Of a DNA stretch of 10,167 nucleotides, positions 1 through 6,760 are shown one piece after another. Position numbers and translations under genes: made by a program. The stretch covers positions 1 to 10,167 of the forward strand of contig CAMZNQ010000292.1 of assembly GCA_947313765.1 (NCBI GenBank), written 5' to 3'. This DNA comes from an uncultured Sulfurovum sp. GTDB taxonomy: Bacteria; Campylobacterota; Campylobacteria; Campylobacterales; Sulfurovaceae. Under the pieces are notes generated by a model. It made no database searches. It worked only from the letters and a program-made list of their open reading frames with translations, and had not been told where the DNA came from. Every line of letters begins with the position of its first letter. Within the stretch, counting starts at the first letter, position 1.

Positions 1-17
1 TTAAATAACCTAAGTAA

Positions 18-1097
<1,080 letters not shown>

Positions 1098-1111
1098 TCC
1101 CTTCTTCTTTC

Positions 1112-1162
1112 TGTACCTATCTCTTCATGGTAGGTACAACTTCTTCAAATATCATTTTTTTT
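1112..1162 (+). terminator. Possible ilvC terminator
   Basis: An 8-bp perfect inverted repeat (TGTACCTA at 1112-1119 with TAGGTACA at 1131-1138, 11-nt loop) lies 15 nt after the ilvC stop. The T-run (1155-1162) starts about 16 nt beyond the stem rather than directly after it, so this is a weak or atypical intrinsic terminator. It is the only hairpin I see between ilvC and the next gene. Confidence 0.4.
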
Positions 1163-1205
1163 GTTTAAAATCAACTAAAAAAATTATTATTAAGTTTGTT
1201 AGTAG

Positions 1206-1211
1206 TAAAAT
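1206..1211 (+). promoter_or_regulatory. Candidate -10 box for the small LysM gene
   Basis: TAAAAT lies 31 nt before the ATG at 1243, the same distance as the -10 box before ilvC. A start near 1218 would give a roughly 25-nt leader with AAGGAAATATAG just before the ATG, almost identical to the ilvC leader (AAGGAAATATA). The region is so AT-rich that the hexamer alone is weak evidence. Confidence 0.4.
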
Positions 1212-1242
1212 AACATTTAATAATAATTAAAAGGAAATATAG

Positions 1243-1578
1243 ATGAAAAATAATTTTTTTAAATTGAGTATTGCTGTATCGCTATTTATGGCTTTAGGAA
1301 ACATACAGATAGTATCTGCATCAGATAATATTAATGTAGAGTTGAACAATGAGCTTCCAAAAGAGATGACTTGGACAAATATTGTTATTCGGTTTAATGA
1401 TACAACATTAGAGGATTTAGCATCAACATATTATGGAGATGTAAAAGAGGCTTCTTTGATTTATGAAGCAAATAGAGATGTTATACCTAAAAGTAAAAAA
1501 CTTCATAAAGGTATGAAACTTAAATTGCCTATAACAGATAAGTTTAGAGACCAACCAGAACGTTTAGGTTGGCAGTAG
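1243..1578 (+). CDS. Small exported LysM-domain protein
   Basis: A 111-residue protein with a Sec signal peptide (basic MKNNFFK, hydrophobic residues 8-19, probable cleavage after Val-Ser-Ala26), so it should be periplasmic. Residues about 47-97 form one LysM-like module: TLEDLASTYYGD (55-66), an IYEAN stretch (73-77) and KGMKLKLP (89-96). LysM modules bind the GlcNAc-containing glycan of peptidoglycan. There is no catalytic domain, so it may be an anchor, accessory or sensor protein; its actual role is unknown. The C-terminus matches that of the 265-residue protein at 2893-3690, including Trp before the module, YYGD, GM-LK-P and a closing F-x-[DE]-QP, so the two are paralogues over about 60 residues. 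The ATG follows AAGGAAAT at good spacing. The gene converges with argG and shares its terminator. Confidence 0.85.
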   Translation: MKNNFFKLSIAVSLFMALGNIQIVSASDNINVELNNELPKEMTWTNIVIRFNDTTLEDLASTYYGDVKEASLIYEANRDVIPKSKKLHKGMKLKLPITDKFRDQPERLGWQ

Positions 1579-1580
1579 TT

Positions 1581-1616
1581 AAAAAGTTGGGATTAAATTC
1601 CCAACTACTATTTTCT
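1581..1616. terminator. Bidirectional intrinsic terminator between the LysM gene and argG
   Basis: An 8-bp perfect stem, AGTTGGGA (1585-1592) with TCCCAACT (1599-1606), closes a 6-nt loop. On the minus strand the stem is followed directly by TTTTT (complement of 1581-1585), a classical terminator for argG, whose stop codon is at 1608-1610. On the plus strand it is followed by the looser T-rich actattttct, so it can also end transcripts of the small LysM gene. The argG stop lies at the base of the structure. Confidence 0.85.
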
Positions 1617-2825
1617 ATTTTTCCCTGCAATAATAAATCTTAAAGCATTAAGTTTAATAAACCCTTCTGCATCGCTTTGGTCATAAACATCATCCTCTTC
1701 AAAAGTTGAATGAGCTTCCGAGAATAGAGATTTTACAGACTCTCTACCAACAACCATAACATTTCCTTTATATAGTTTTAATCTAACAGTCCCCTCTACA
1801 TGCTCTTGAGTCTTATCAATAGCAGATTGTAGCATCTCACGCTCTGGTGACCACCAGTAACCATTGTAGATGAGTTTTGCATATCGTGGCATAAGTTCAT
1901 CTTTTAGGTGCATAGCCTCTCTATCTAAAGTAATAGACTCAATAGCTCTGTGAGCTTTAAGCATAATTGTGCCACCTGGAGTTTCGTAACAACCTCTTGC
2001 TTTCATACCTACATAACGGTTCTCTACAATATCTATTCTACCAATTCCATGCTTATTACCATACTCATTTAGTTTTGTTAAGATTGTTGCAGGTGTCATC
2101 TCTTCACCATTAATAGCAATTGGGTCTCCATTTTTATACTCAATAGATATATATTCAGCTTTATCAGGAGCATTTTCAGGGCTAACTGTCCATAACCACA
2201 TATCCTCTTCTGGCTCTTGGCTTGGGTCTTCAAGAACTAAACCCTCATAAGAGATATGTAGTAGGTTAGCATCCATTGAGTATGGAGATGCTTGACCTTT
2301 TTTCTTTTCGATTTTAATACCATGCTCTTCTGCGTAAGCTAAAAGTTTTTCACGACTATTTAAATCCCACTCTCTCCAAGGAGCAATAACAGCAATGTCA
2401 GAGTTTAATGAGAGGTATCCAAGTTCAAATCTCACTTGGTCATTACCTTTTCCTGTTGCTCCATGACTAACGGCATCTGCACCTGTTTCATTTGCAATCT
2501 CAATCTGTTTTTTAGCAATAAGAGGTCTTGCAATAGATGTACCCAATAGATACTCTCCCTCATATATTGTATTTGCTCTAAACATTGGAAATACAAAATC
2601 TTTTACAAACTCTTCTCTTAGGTCTAAGATAAAGATATTTTCAGGTTTAATTCCCATAGCTAAAGCTTTTTCTCTAGCTGGTTCTACCTCTTCCCCTTGA
2701 CCTAAATCTGCTGTAAATGTTACAACTTCACAGTTGTACTCATCTTGTAGCCACTTTAAAATAATACTTGTATCGAGTCCACCAGAGTATGCTAATACTG
2801 CTTTTTTAATCTCTCTTTTTGCCAT
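1608..2825 (-). CDS. argG: Argininosuccinate synthase
   Basis: Cytosolic enzyme of arginine synthesis: it joins citrulline and aspartate with ATP, giving argininosuccinate, AMP and PPi. The 405-residue length is standard. The N-type ATP pyrophosphatase loop AYSGGLDTS is at residues 12-20. The citrulline/aspartate-binding [14 protein letters not shown] is at 121-134, and further conserved blocks ([19 protein letters not shown]) follow in the expected order. The start ATG (2823-2825) follows TAAAGGCAAATT, a good ribosome binding site. It lies downstream of the 265-residue LysM gene on the same strand with 67 nt between them, but has its own candidate promoter and a strong terminator, so it is probably expressed alone. 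I see no ARG-box-like dyad with confidence. Confidence 0.97.
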   Translation of the reverse strand: MAKREIKKAVLAYSGGLDTSIILKWLQDEYNCEVVTFTADLGQGEEVEPAREKALAMGIKPENIFILDLREEFVKDFVFPMFRANTIYEGEYLLGTSIARPLIAKKQIEIANETGADAVSHGATGKGNDQVRFELGYLSLNSDIAVIAPWREWDLNSREKLLAYAEEHGIKIEKKKGQASPYSMDANLLHISYEGLVLEDPSQEPEEDMWLWTVSPENAPDKAEYISIEYKNGDPIAINGEEMTPATILTKLNEYGNKHGIGRIDIVENRYVGMKARGCYETPGGTIMLKAHRAIESITLDREAMHLKDELMPRYAKLIYNGYWWSPEREMLQSAIDKTQEHVEGTVRLKLYKGNVMVVGRESVKSLFSEAHSTFEEDDVYDQSDAEGFIKLNALRFIIAGKNRK

Positions 2826-2860
2826 AATTTGCCTTTATTATCTATTGAAAATTTAGTAGA

Positions 2861-2866
2861 ATTTTA
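2861..2866 (-). promoter_or_regulatory. Candidate argG -10 box
   Basis: Read on the minus strand this is TAAAAT in the context ATGGTAAAATTC. A start near 2854 would give a leader of about 29 nt holding the AAAGG ribosome binding site. The -35 region is T-rich without a clear consensus. Confidence 0.45.
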
Positions 2867-2892
2867 CCATATAAAAGTAACCATTTTGCTTT

Positions 2893-3690
2893 TTATTGGT
2901 CTATATTGAGTATGATAGGTTGTTCTATAAATTGATTTATCATTGGAATTTTAAGAGACATTCCATTATATATTTTTAAGTTATTTCCAATAATATTTTG
3001 ATTTGCTGAATATATCTCTATATATTTACTCTTATCTCCATAATATTTTAATGCTAGTTCATATATATTCATATTGTTTTCTACTACAATTTTTATCCAT
3101 GGAAGATTTTTAACATATGGCATAGGAGTAATTTTATTGATAATAATCTCTTTAGGAACTATTTTTTTAGGAACTACTCTTTTAGGAATTACTCTTTTAG
3201 GAATTACTCTTTTAGGAATAGATTTTTTTATAACTATTTTTTTAGGAACTACTCTTTTATGAATAGGTTTTTTTATAACTATTTTTTTAGGAATTACTTT
3301 TTTATGAATATGCTTTTTTTTAACTACTTTTTTAGGAATTACTTTTTTATGAATATGCTTTTTTTTAACTATTTTTTTAGGAACTACTTTTTTATGAATA
3401 GGCTTTTTTTTACTTAGTAATAATTCTTTCTTTGCAACTTTTAATTGATTTTTTATTCTTAATATCTCTATCTCTTTATTTTTTTTATATTGTCTAAACT
3501 CCTCTCTTAAATTATCAAGTTGATTCTGAAGTTCTTTTTTGTCATTTTCCATCTTCTCTTTATATCTTCTTATTTTATTTAGAATATCATTTATCTGTTT
3601 TTCTTTTTGTGTTTCGATATAATTGTGATTAATATTATTATTGGCTATGCTATATATATTTATTAAGATAAAAATCAAAACTATTTTCAC
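2893..3690 (-). CDS. Exported coiled-coil, Lys-rich pentad-repeat, LysM protein
   Basis: A 265-residue protein of modular build; I do not recognise it as a named gene. Residues 1-17 are a hydrophobic export signal. About 26-92 is a highly charged heptad-like region, probably a coiled coil. Residues 95-183 are a Lys/Val/Ile/Pro repeat: four 15-residue units of the type KKxIHK[KR]VxPKK[IV]V, then pentads PKRVI/PKRVV/PKKIV/PKEII. About 199-249 is a LysM module (YELALKYYGD, IYSANQ, NGMSLKIP) paralogous to the protein at 1243-1578. The layout suggests wall binding by the C-terminus, with an extended, strongly cationic linker and an oligomerising stalk; the linker could contact acidic polymers or membranes (inference). 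The start is GTG (3688-3690) after AGAAGGGAA; an overlapping ATG one base upstream is followed at once by TGA. No terminator is evident before argG. Confidence 0.75.
   Translation of the reverse strand: MKIVLIFILINIYSIANNNINHNYIETQKEKQINDILNKIRRYKEKMENDKKELQNQLDNLREEFRQYKKNKEIEILRIKNQLKVAKKELLLSKKKPIHKKVVPKKIVKKKHIHKKVIPKKVVKKKHIHKKVIPKKIVIKKPIHKRVVPKKIVIKKSIPKRVIPKRVIPKRVVPKKIVPKEIIINKITPMPYVKNLPWIKIVVENNMNIYELALKYYGDKSKYIEIYSANQNIIGNNLKIYNGMSLKIPMINQFIEQPIILNIDQ
3142..3408 (-). repeat. 45-bp/15-bp tandem coding repeat
   Basis: Within the 265-residue gene, 3229-3408 holds four 45-bp units (codons 95-154), and 3142-3228 continues as degenerate 15-bp units (codons 155-183). The 45-bp unit is itself three 15-bp pentad codons, so the periods are nested. 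On the plus strand, T8 runs recur at 3314-3321, 3359-3366 and 3404-3411, exactly 45 bp apart, with T7 runs at 3268-3274 and 3223-3229. Such an array can change length by recombination or slippage. Confidence 0.85.
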
Positions 3691-3717
3691 ATTAATTCCC
3701 TTCTCTTTTAATCTAGA

Positions 3718-3723
3718 ATTGTA
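3718..3723 (-). promoter_or_regulatory. Candidate -10 box for the 265-residue LysM gene
   Basis: The minus strand reads TACAAT here. A start near 3711 would give a leader of about 21 nt with the AGAAGGGAA ribosome binding site (3696-3704). The assignment is weak because the region is extremely AT-rich. Confidence 0.35.
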
Positions 3724-3745
3724 GTTAAATTTAACATAAACTATT

Positions 3746-3828
3746 GTTTTAAAAAATATTTTATTGATATTTTATGTTTTAAAAAATGGTATTTTAATAT
3801 TTTTTATGTAAAATAAGGTTTTAAAAAA
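3746..3828 (+). repeat. Three direct copies of GTTTTAAAAAA between divergent genes
   Basis: The 11-mer occurs at 3746-3756, 3776-3786 and 3818-3828, each followed within a few bases by ATTTTA-like sequence. Offsets are 30 and 42 bp, close to whole helical turns. Each copy holds the palindrome TTTTAAAA. The third copy runs into the ribosome binding site (AAAAAAGG) of the 460-residue gene. This may be a repeated operator or a phased A-tract bend; in such AT-rich DNA chance is also possible. Confidence 0.5.
3809..3814 (+). promoter_or_regulatory. Candidate -10 box for the VxPAKY gene
   Basis: TAAAAT preceded directly by TG, 25 nt before the ATG at 3840. A start near 3821 would give a leader of about 19 nt that includes AAAAAAGG at 3823-3830. 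It falls between the second and third GTTTTAAAAAA copies. Upstream T-tracts recur roughly every helical turn, in keeping with Campylobacterota promoters. Confidence 0.4.
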
Positions 3829-3839
3829 GGATTTTAATA

Positions 3840-5222
3840 ATGATTAAAAAGGTAATTTTAGGTACAAGTTTATTAACCTTAGTCTATTTAAATGGAGATA
3901 GTATGCCTCAAAATGCAAAATATGGGCAGTGTTTTACTAAGACATTTTATCCTCCTAAATATAAAAAAACAACTAGAATAAAGTCAACAAAACGAGTAAT
4001 CATTAATGATTCAAGTTTTAGATATGAGGTTCTTCCTGCAAAGTTCTCATGGCATAAAGAGCGTGTTAAAGTAGAAGATGAGGTAGAGAAGATTATTGTA
4101 ACTCCTGCTAGATATAAGACTATTTATAAAAAAATTCTTATCAAAGCATCAGAAAAAATTTGGAAGCGTAGCTTAAATATTAATTCTGAAAAAGCATTTA
4201 ATTCATGTGTGAATTCAGCATCAAGTAGTGGAATGGATGTAGAGAATGCTAAAGTTGGAACATGCTATTATGAACATTACGAACCTAAGAAATATATTAC
4301 AACAGTAGAGAAGATTTTAACATCTGAACCTAGTGAACGTATCTCTGTAACTCCTGCTAAATATCGAGTATATCGTAAAAAAATCATAACAGATAGTACA
4401 AATGCTAAATTAATTCCATCTGTATCTGTTTACACAAGTGTAAAAGAGAAAGTTACTATTCAACCTGCACATACAGAGTGGAGAAAAACAACTTGTCAAG
4501 ATAGAGGATGTAACCAATCTGAAATTGTATGTTTAATTGAAGTACCAAGAACATATGAAGAGGTTACAAAAAAAATTCTTCTTAAACCTGATGTTCAAAA
4601 AAAGCTTTCAGTAGAACCTATTTTTAAAATATTAAATATAAAAGAGCTTGTTGAGCCTGAAAAAGAGCATATTTTAGATATTCCTGCTAGGTATAAAAGT
4701 ATCTCAAAGAGAGAGAAAGTTTCAGAAGATAGATATTTTTGGTCAGATTCATCTCTTAAAAATTCAAAAACTCGTTTAACTTCTGAATGTAATAAAATCT
4801 GTTTAACAAAAACTCTACCAGAGTATAAAAAAGTAGCTCAAAAAGTAGTAGTTACTCCAGCAACTACTAAAAGAGTTATCACTCCTGCAAAATATAGAGT
4901 AGTTAAAGTTAAAAAGATAGAACGAGAGGCTAAATTTAAAAAAGTTGTTATTCCTGCTGAATATGTTACTGTTGAAACAGAACGGGAGAGAACAAAAGGA
5001 TACTCTAAATGGATGCCAGTAATTTGTGAAGATGCAATGAGTTCTACAATAATTAAGAAAATTCAGACAGCACTTACAAATGAAGGTTTCTATCATGGAG
5101 AGGTTGACGGTATTTGGGATATTGAATCTAAAAAATCTGCTAGAGAGTATCAGAAGTCAAAAGGTATAGGAGTTACATCTAAATTATCAATTGAGACAAT
5201 GAAATCTTTAGATATATATTAA
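3840..5222 (+). CDS. Exported repeat protein with C-terminal peptidoglycan-binding domain
   Basis: A 460-residue protein with an N-terminal signal (MIKK, then a hydrophobic stretch to about residue 18). Most of it is built from short modules around [VI]xPA[KR]Y followed by a basic beta-like strand (KTIYKKILIKAS, RVYRKKIIT). PA-centred motifs occur near residues 66, 89, 172, 209, 282, 340, 349 and 372. Two longer blocks start with NAK-x-G-x-C (25-31 and 136-142), which suggests internal duplication. There are nine cysteines (31, 123, 142, 219, 224, 231, 317, 321, 396), so disulfides are likely if it is periplasmic. Residues about 404-456 match a PG_binding_1 fold (IKKIQTALTNEGFYHGEVDG...AREYQKSKG). 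Similar VxPAxY-repeat proteins with this domain occur in other marine bacteria as uncharacterised proteins. The role is unknown; a structural wall-linked protein is most likely. Its stop overlaps that of the convergent mltG by 4 bp. Confidence 0.8.
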   Translation: MIKKVILGTSLLTLVYLNGDSMPQNAKYGQCFTKTFYPPKYKKTTRIKSTKRVIINDSSFRYEVLPAKFSWHKERVKVEDEVEKIIVTPARYKTIYKKILIKASEKIWKRSLNINSEKAFNSCVNSASSSGMDVENAKVGTCYYEHYEPKKYITTVEKILTSEPSERISVTPAKYRVYRKKIITDSTNAKLIPSVSVYTSVKEKVTIQPAHTEWRKTTCQDRGCNQSEIVCLIEVPRTYEEVTKKILLKPDVQKKLSVEPIFKILNIKELVEPEKEHILDIPARYKSISKREKVSEDRYFWSDSSLKNSKTRLTSECNKICLTKTLPEYKKVAQKVVVTPATTKRVITPAKYRVVKVKKIEREAKFKKVVIPAEYVTVETERERTKGYSKWMPVICEDAMSSTIIKKIQTALTNEGFYHGEVDGIWDIESKKSAREYQKSKGIGVTSKLSIETMKSLDIY

Positions 5223-6175
5223 CCTTTTTTAGCTTTTTTAATATTCTTTAGATGCCCTTTATAGGAGTCTGTAAAATCATGAACTCCATCTCTATTTCTC
5301 ATAAAATAGAGGTAGTTTGTCTTTTTAGGATTTAGTGTAGCCTTTATGGCATCTATGGAGACAGAGCAGACAGGGTAGGGAGGTAGACCTTTATTTAGAT
5401 AGGTATTAAATCTACTTTTATCTGTTTTAATTCGTTTCGGTGTTACTTTAATATGAGAAAATTTCCCATAGTTTAGTGTACCATCCATCTGAAGAGGCAT
5501 ATCTTTTTTTAGACGATTATCTATAACAGATGCTATAATTGGCATCTCCTCTTTGTTTGCAGACTCTTTTTGAATAATAGAGGCAATTGTTAATACTCTA
5601 AGCCACTCTGTTTGATTATAATCTTTAAATTTTGCTACTGACATCTCTCTATAGTGTTTTTCACTATGTTTTACTAGTGCCTTAATAACTTGTTTCTCAC
5701 TACTACTCTTTGATATATGATAGGTATCTGGAATAATACCTGCCTCTTTGTATGGGGAGGTTCTATTATACTCCTCTTGAAGCCTATTTACATCTAAATG
5801 GTAGCTATCTGAGAGTTGAGAAAAAAATATAGGTAGTGTCTCCCCTGGTATTAACGTAATAATATTAATAGCCTCTTTGGCTGAAGAGAGTTTTTTTAAA
5901 AAATCAATACGGCTCATACTCTCCTTTCCAATTTCTAGTCTTCCACTTTTAGGTTTATCTAGTAGATAATCTATGATATATGCATCTATTTTATTTAAAT
6001 CATAACCTTGATTGTTTAAAGCTTTTATGGTTTTAGTAATTGAGCCTTTTGGTAGAATAACTGTTTGAGTTGTATTAATTGGCATATAGATATATATTAA
6101 AAATATTATAGATAATATAACAGTTAGTGTTATTAGTGATGATGATATAAAATAGAGTATGTTTAAAATTTTCAT
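5219..6175 (-). CDS. mltG: Endolytic murein transglycosylase MltG (YceG-like)
   Basis: An inner-membrane enzyme that cleaves nascent peptidoglycan glycan strands internally, leaving 1,6-anhydroMurNAc ends, and is thought to limit strand length. The 318 residues show one N-terminal membrane anchor (about 8-31) and a periplasmic YceG domain. Signature blocks are IPGETL (109-114), IPDTY (148-152), ASIIQKESA (198-206) with the probable catalytic Glu204, VIDNRL (217-222), LQMDGTLNYG (228-237) and NTYLNKGLPPYP (257-268). The usual LQxDPT is LQMDGT here. It is the last gene of the minus-strand pqi run, 24 nt after pqiC, although mltG is often found near tmk or holB in other bacteria. It has a poor ribosome binding site (GAGGG 12 nt upstream) and a TATAAT exactly 6 nt before ATG, so it may also have its own leaderless transcript. 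Confidence 0.93.
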   Translation of the reverse strand: MKILNILYFISSSLITLTVILSIIFLIYIYMPINTTQTVILPKGSITKTIKALNNQGYDLNKIDAYIIDYLLDKPKSGRLEIGKESMSRIDFLKKLSSAKEAINIITLIPGETLPIFFSQLSDSYHLDVNRLQEEYNRTSPYKEAGIIPDTYHISKSSSEKQVIKALVKHSEKHYREMSVAKFKDYNQTEWLRVLTIASIIQKESANKEEMPIIASVIDNRLKKDMPLQMDGTLNYGKFSHIKVTPKRIKTDKSRFNTYLNKGLPPYPVCSVSIDAIKATLNPKKTNYLYFMRNRDGVHDFTDSYKGHLKNIKKAKKG

Positions 6176-6181
6176 AAATTT

Positions 6182-6187
6182 ATTATA
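6182..6187 (-). promoter_or_regulatory. Perfect TATAAT 6 nt before mltG: possible leaderless promoter
   Basis: The minus strand reads TATAATAAATTTATG. With normal -10 geometry, transcription would begin at the A of the mltG ATG. This lies in the 24-nt pqiC-mltG gap. I see no good -35. The same 6-nt arrangement occurs before pqiA1. Confidence 0.4.
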
Positions 6188-6199
6188 CCCTCGTAAAGC

Positions 6200-6760
6200 T
6201 TAATTTAGTTCTCTAATATTTTTTTTAATATTATTTGAAAGTTTAAAGTAAGCTATCTCCATAGATTTCATAATATCTTCTGCAAGATGGCTACTTGGCT
6301 CTTTTGTAGAAAATAGTTTACTCTTAATTTCGCCTGTTTTAAGATTTTTAATATTATATCTAGCCTCTAAAATCACTTCACTCTTATAAGATATAAAACG
6401 TTGAATATTTAATGAAACTTTAATATCACTCTTTTGATTACTCTCCCATGGATATAGATATACATTTGGTGTATTTAAAGATTTTTGTAGATAGTTAATA
6501 AGAACATTTGTAAGACGTTTTTTCATAGGAGTTAGCCAATTAGCATTTTTTAATCTAATGGTTCTATATGGTGTAAGTTGATATACCACTGCACTATCTG
6601 TGAGGTACTTTGGAATTTTTACCTTTTCAACAGCAATAATTTTATCATAAGAATAGGTGCTATTTGGTTTCTCAAAATTATCGCCAAAAGTATAATACTC
6701 TTTTGTACTACACCCCATAAATAGAATTGTAATAGTTAAAATAGCTATTTTTATTGACAT
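6200..6760 (-). CDS. pqiC: PqiC-like outer-membrane lipoprotein (ABC_trans_aux family)
   Basis: A 186-residue protein with a lipoprotein signal: hydrophobic residues 4-15, then FMGC with the lipidated Cys17. Ser at +2 predicts sorting to the outer membrane. The lipobox is slightly unusual, with Phe at -3 and Met at -2. The body fits the ABC_trans_aux/DUF330 family: IPKYLTDSAVVYQ (49-61) followed by NANWLTPMKKRL (73-84). In E. coli, PqiC is the outer-membrane partner that docks on the tip of PqiB. Here the ATG follows the pqiB stop with no gap (TAAATG), and its ribosome binding site (AGGAG) lies in the last pqiB codons, so the two should be translationally coupled. The family call rests on these motifs and on position directly after pqiB. 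Confidence 0.85.
   Translation of the reverse strand: MSIKIAILTITILFMGCSTKEYYTFGDNFEKPNSTYSYDKIIAVEKVKIPKYLTDSAVVYQLTPYRTIRLKNANWLTPMKKRLTNVLINYLQKSLNTPNVYLYPWESNQKSDIKVSLNIQRFISYKSEVILEARYNIKNLKTGEIKSKLFSTKEPSSHLAEDIMKSMEIAYFKLSNNIKKNIRELN

Noticed and set aside
1098..1242. Small gene, tRNA or riboswitch between ilvC and the LysM gene
   Set aside because: Only a weak hairpin, T-runs and a promoter-like hexamer are visible; no open frame with a ribosome binding site and no cloverleaf.
3074..3262. 62-codon plus-strand frame
   Set aside because: It is the antisense of the Lys-rich repeat; low-complexity Ile/Leu/Thr composition reflects the repeat, and there is no ribosome binding site.
3142..3408. 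CRISPR-like regular repeat
   Set aside because: The period is 45 bp in frame with no unique spacers, and it encodes a continuous peptide repeat.
4815..5096. 93-codon minus-strand frame inside the VxPAKY gene
   Set aside because: Phe/Ser/Asn/Cys-rich shadow of a Lys/Val-rich coding strand, with no recognisable domain.
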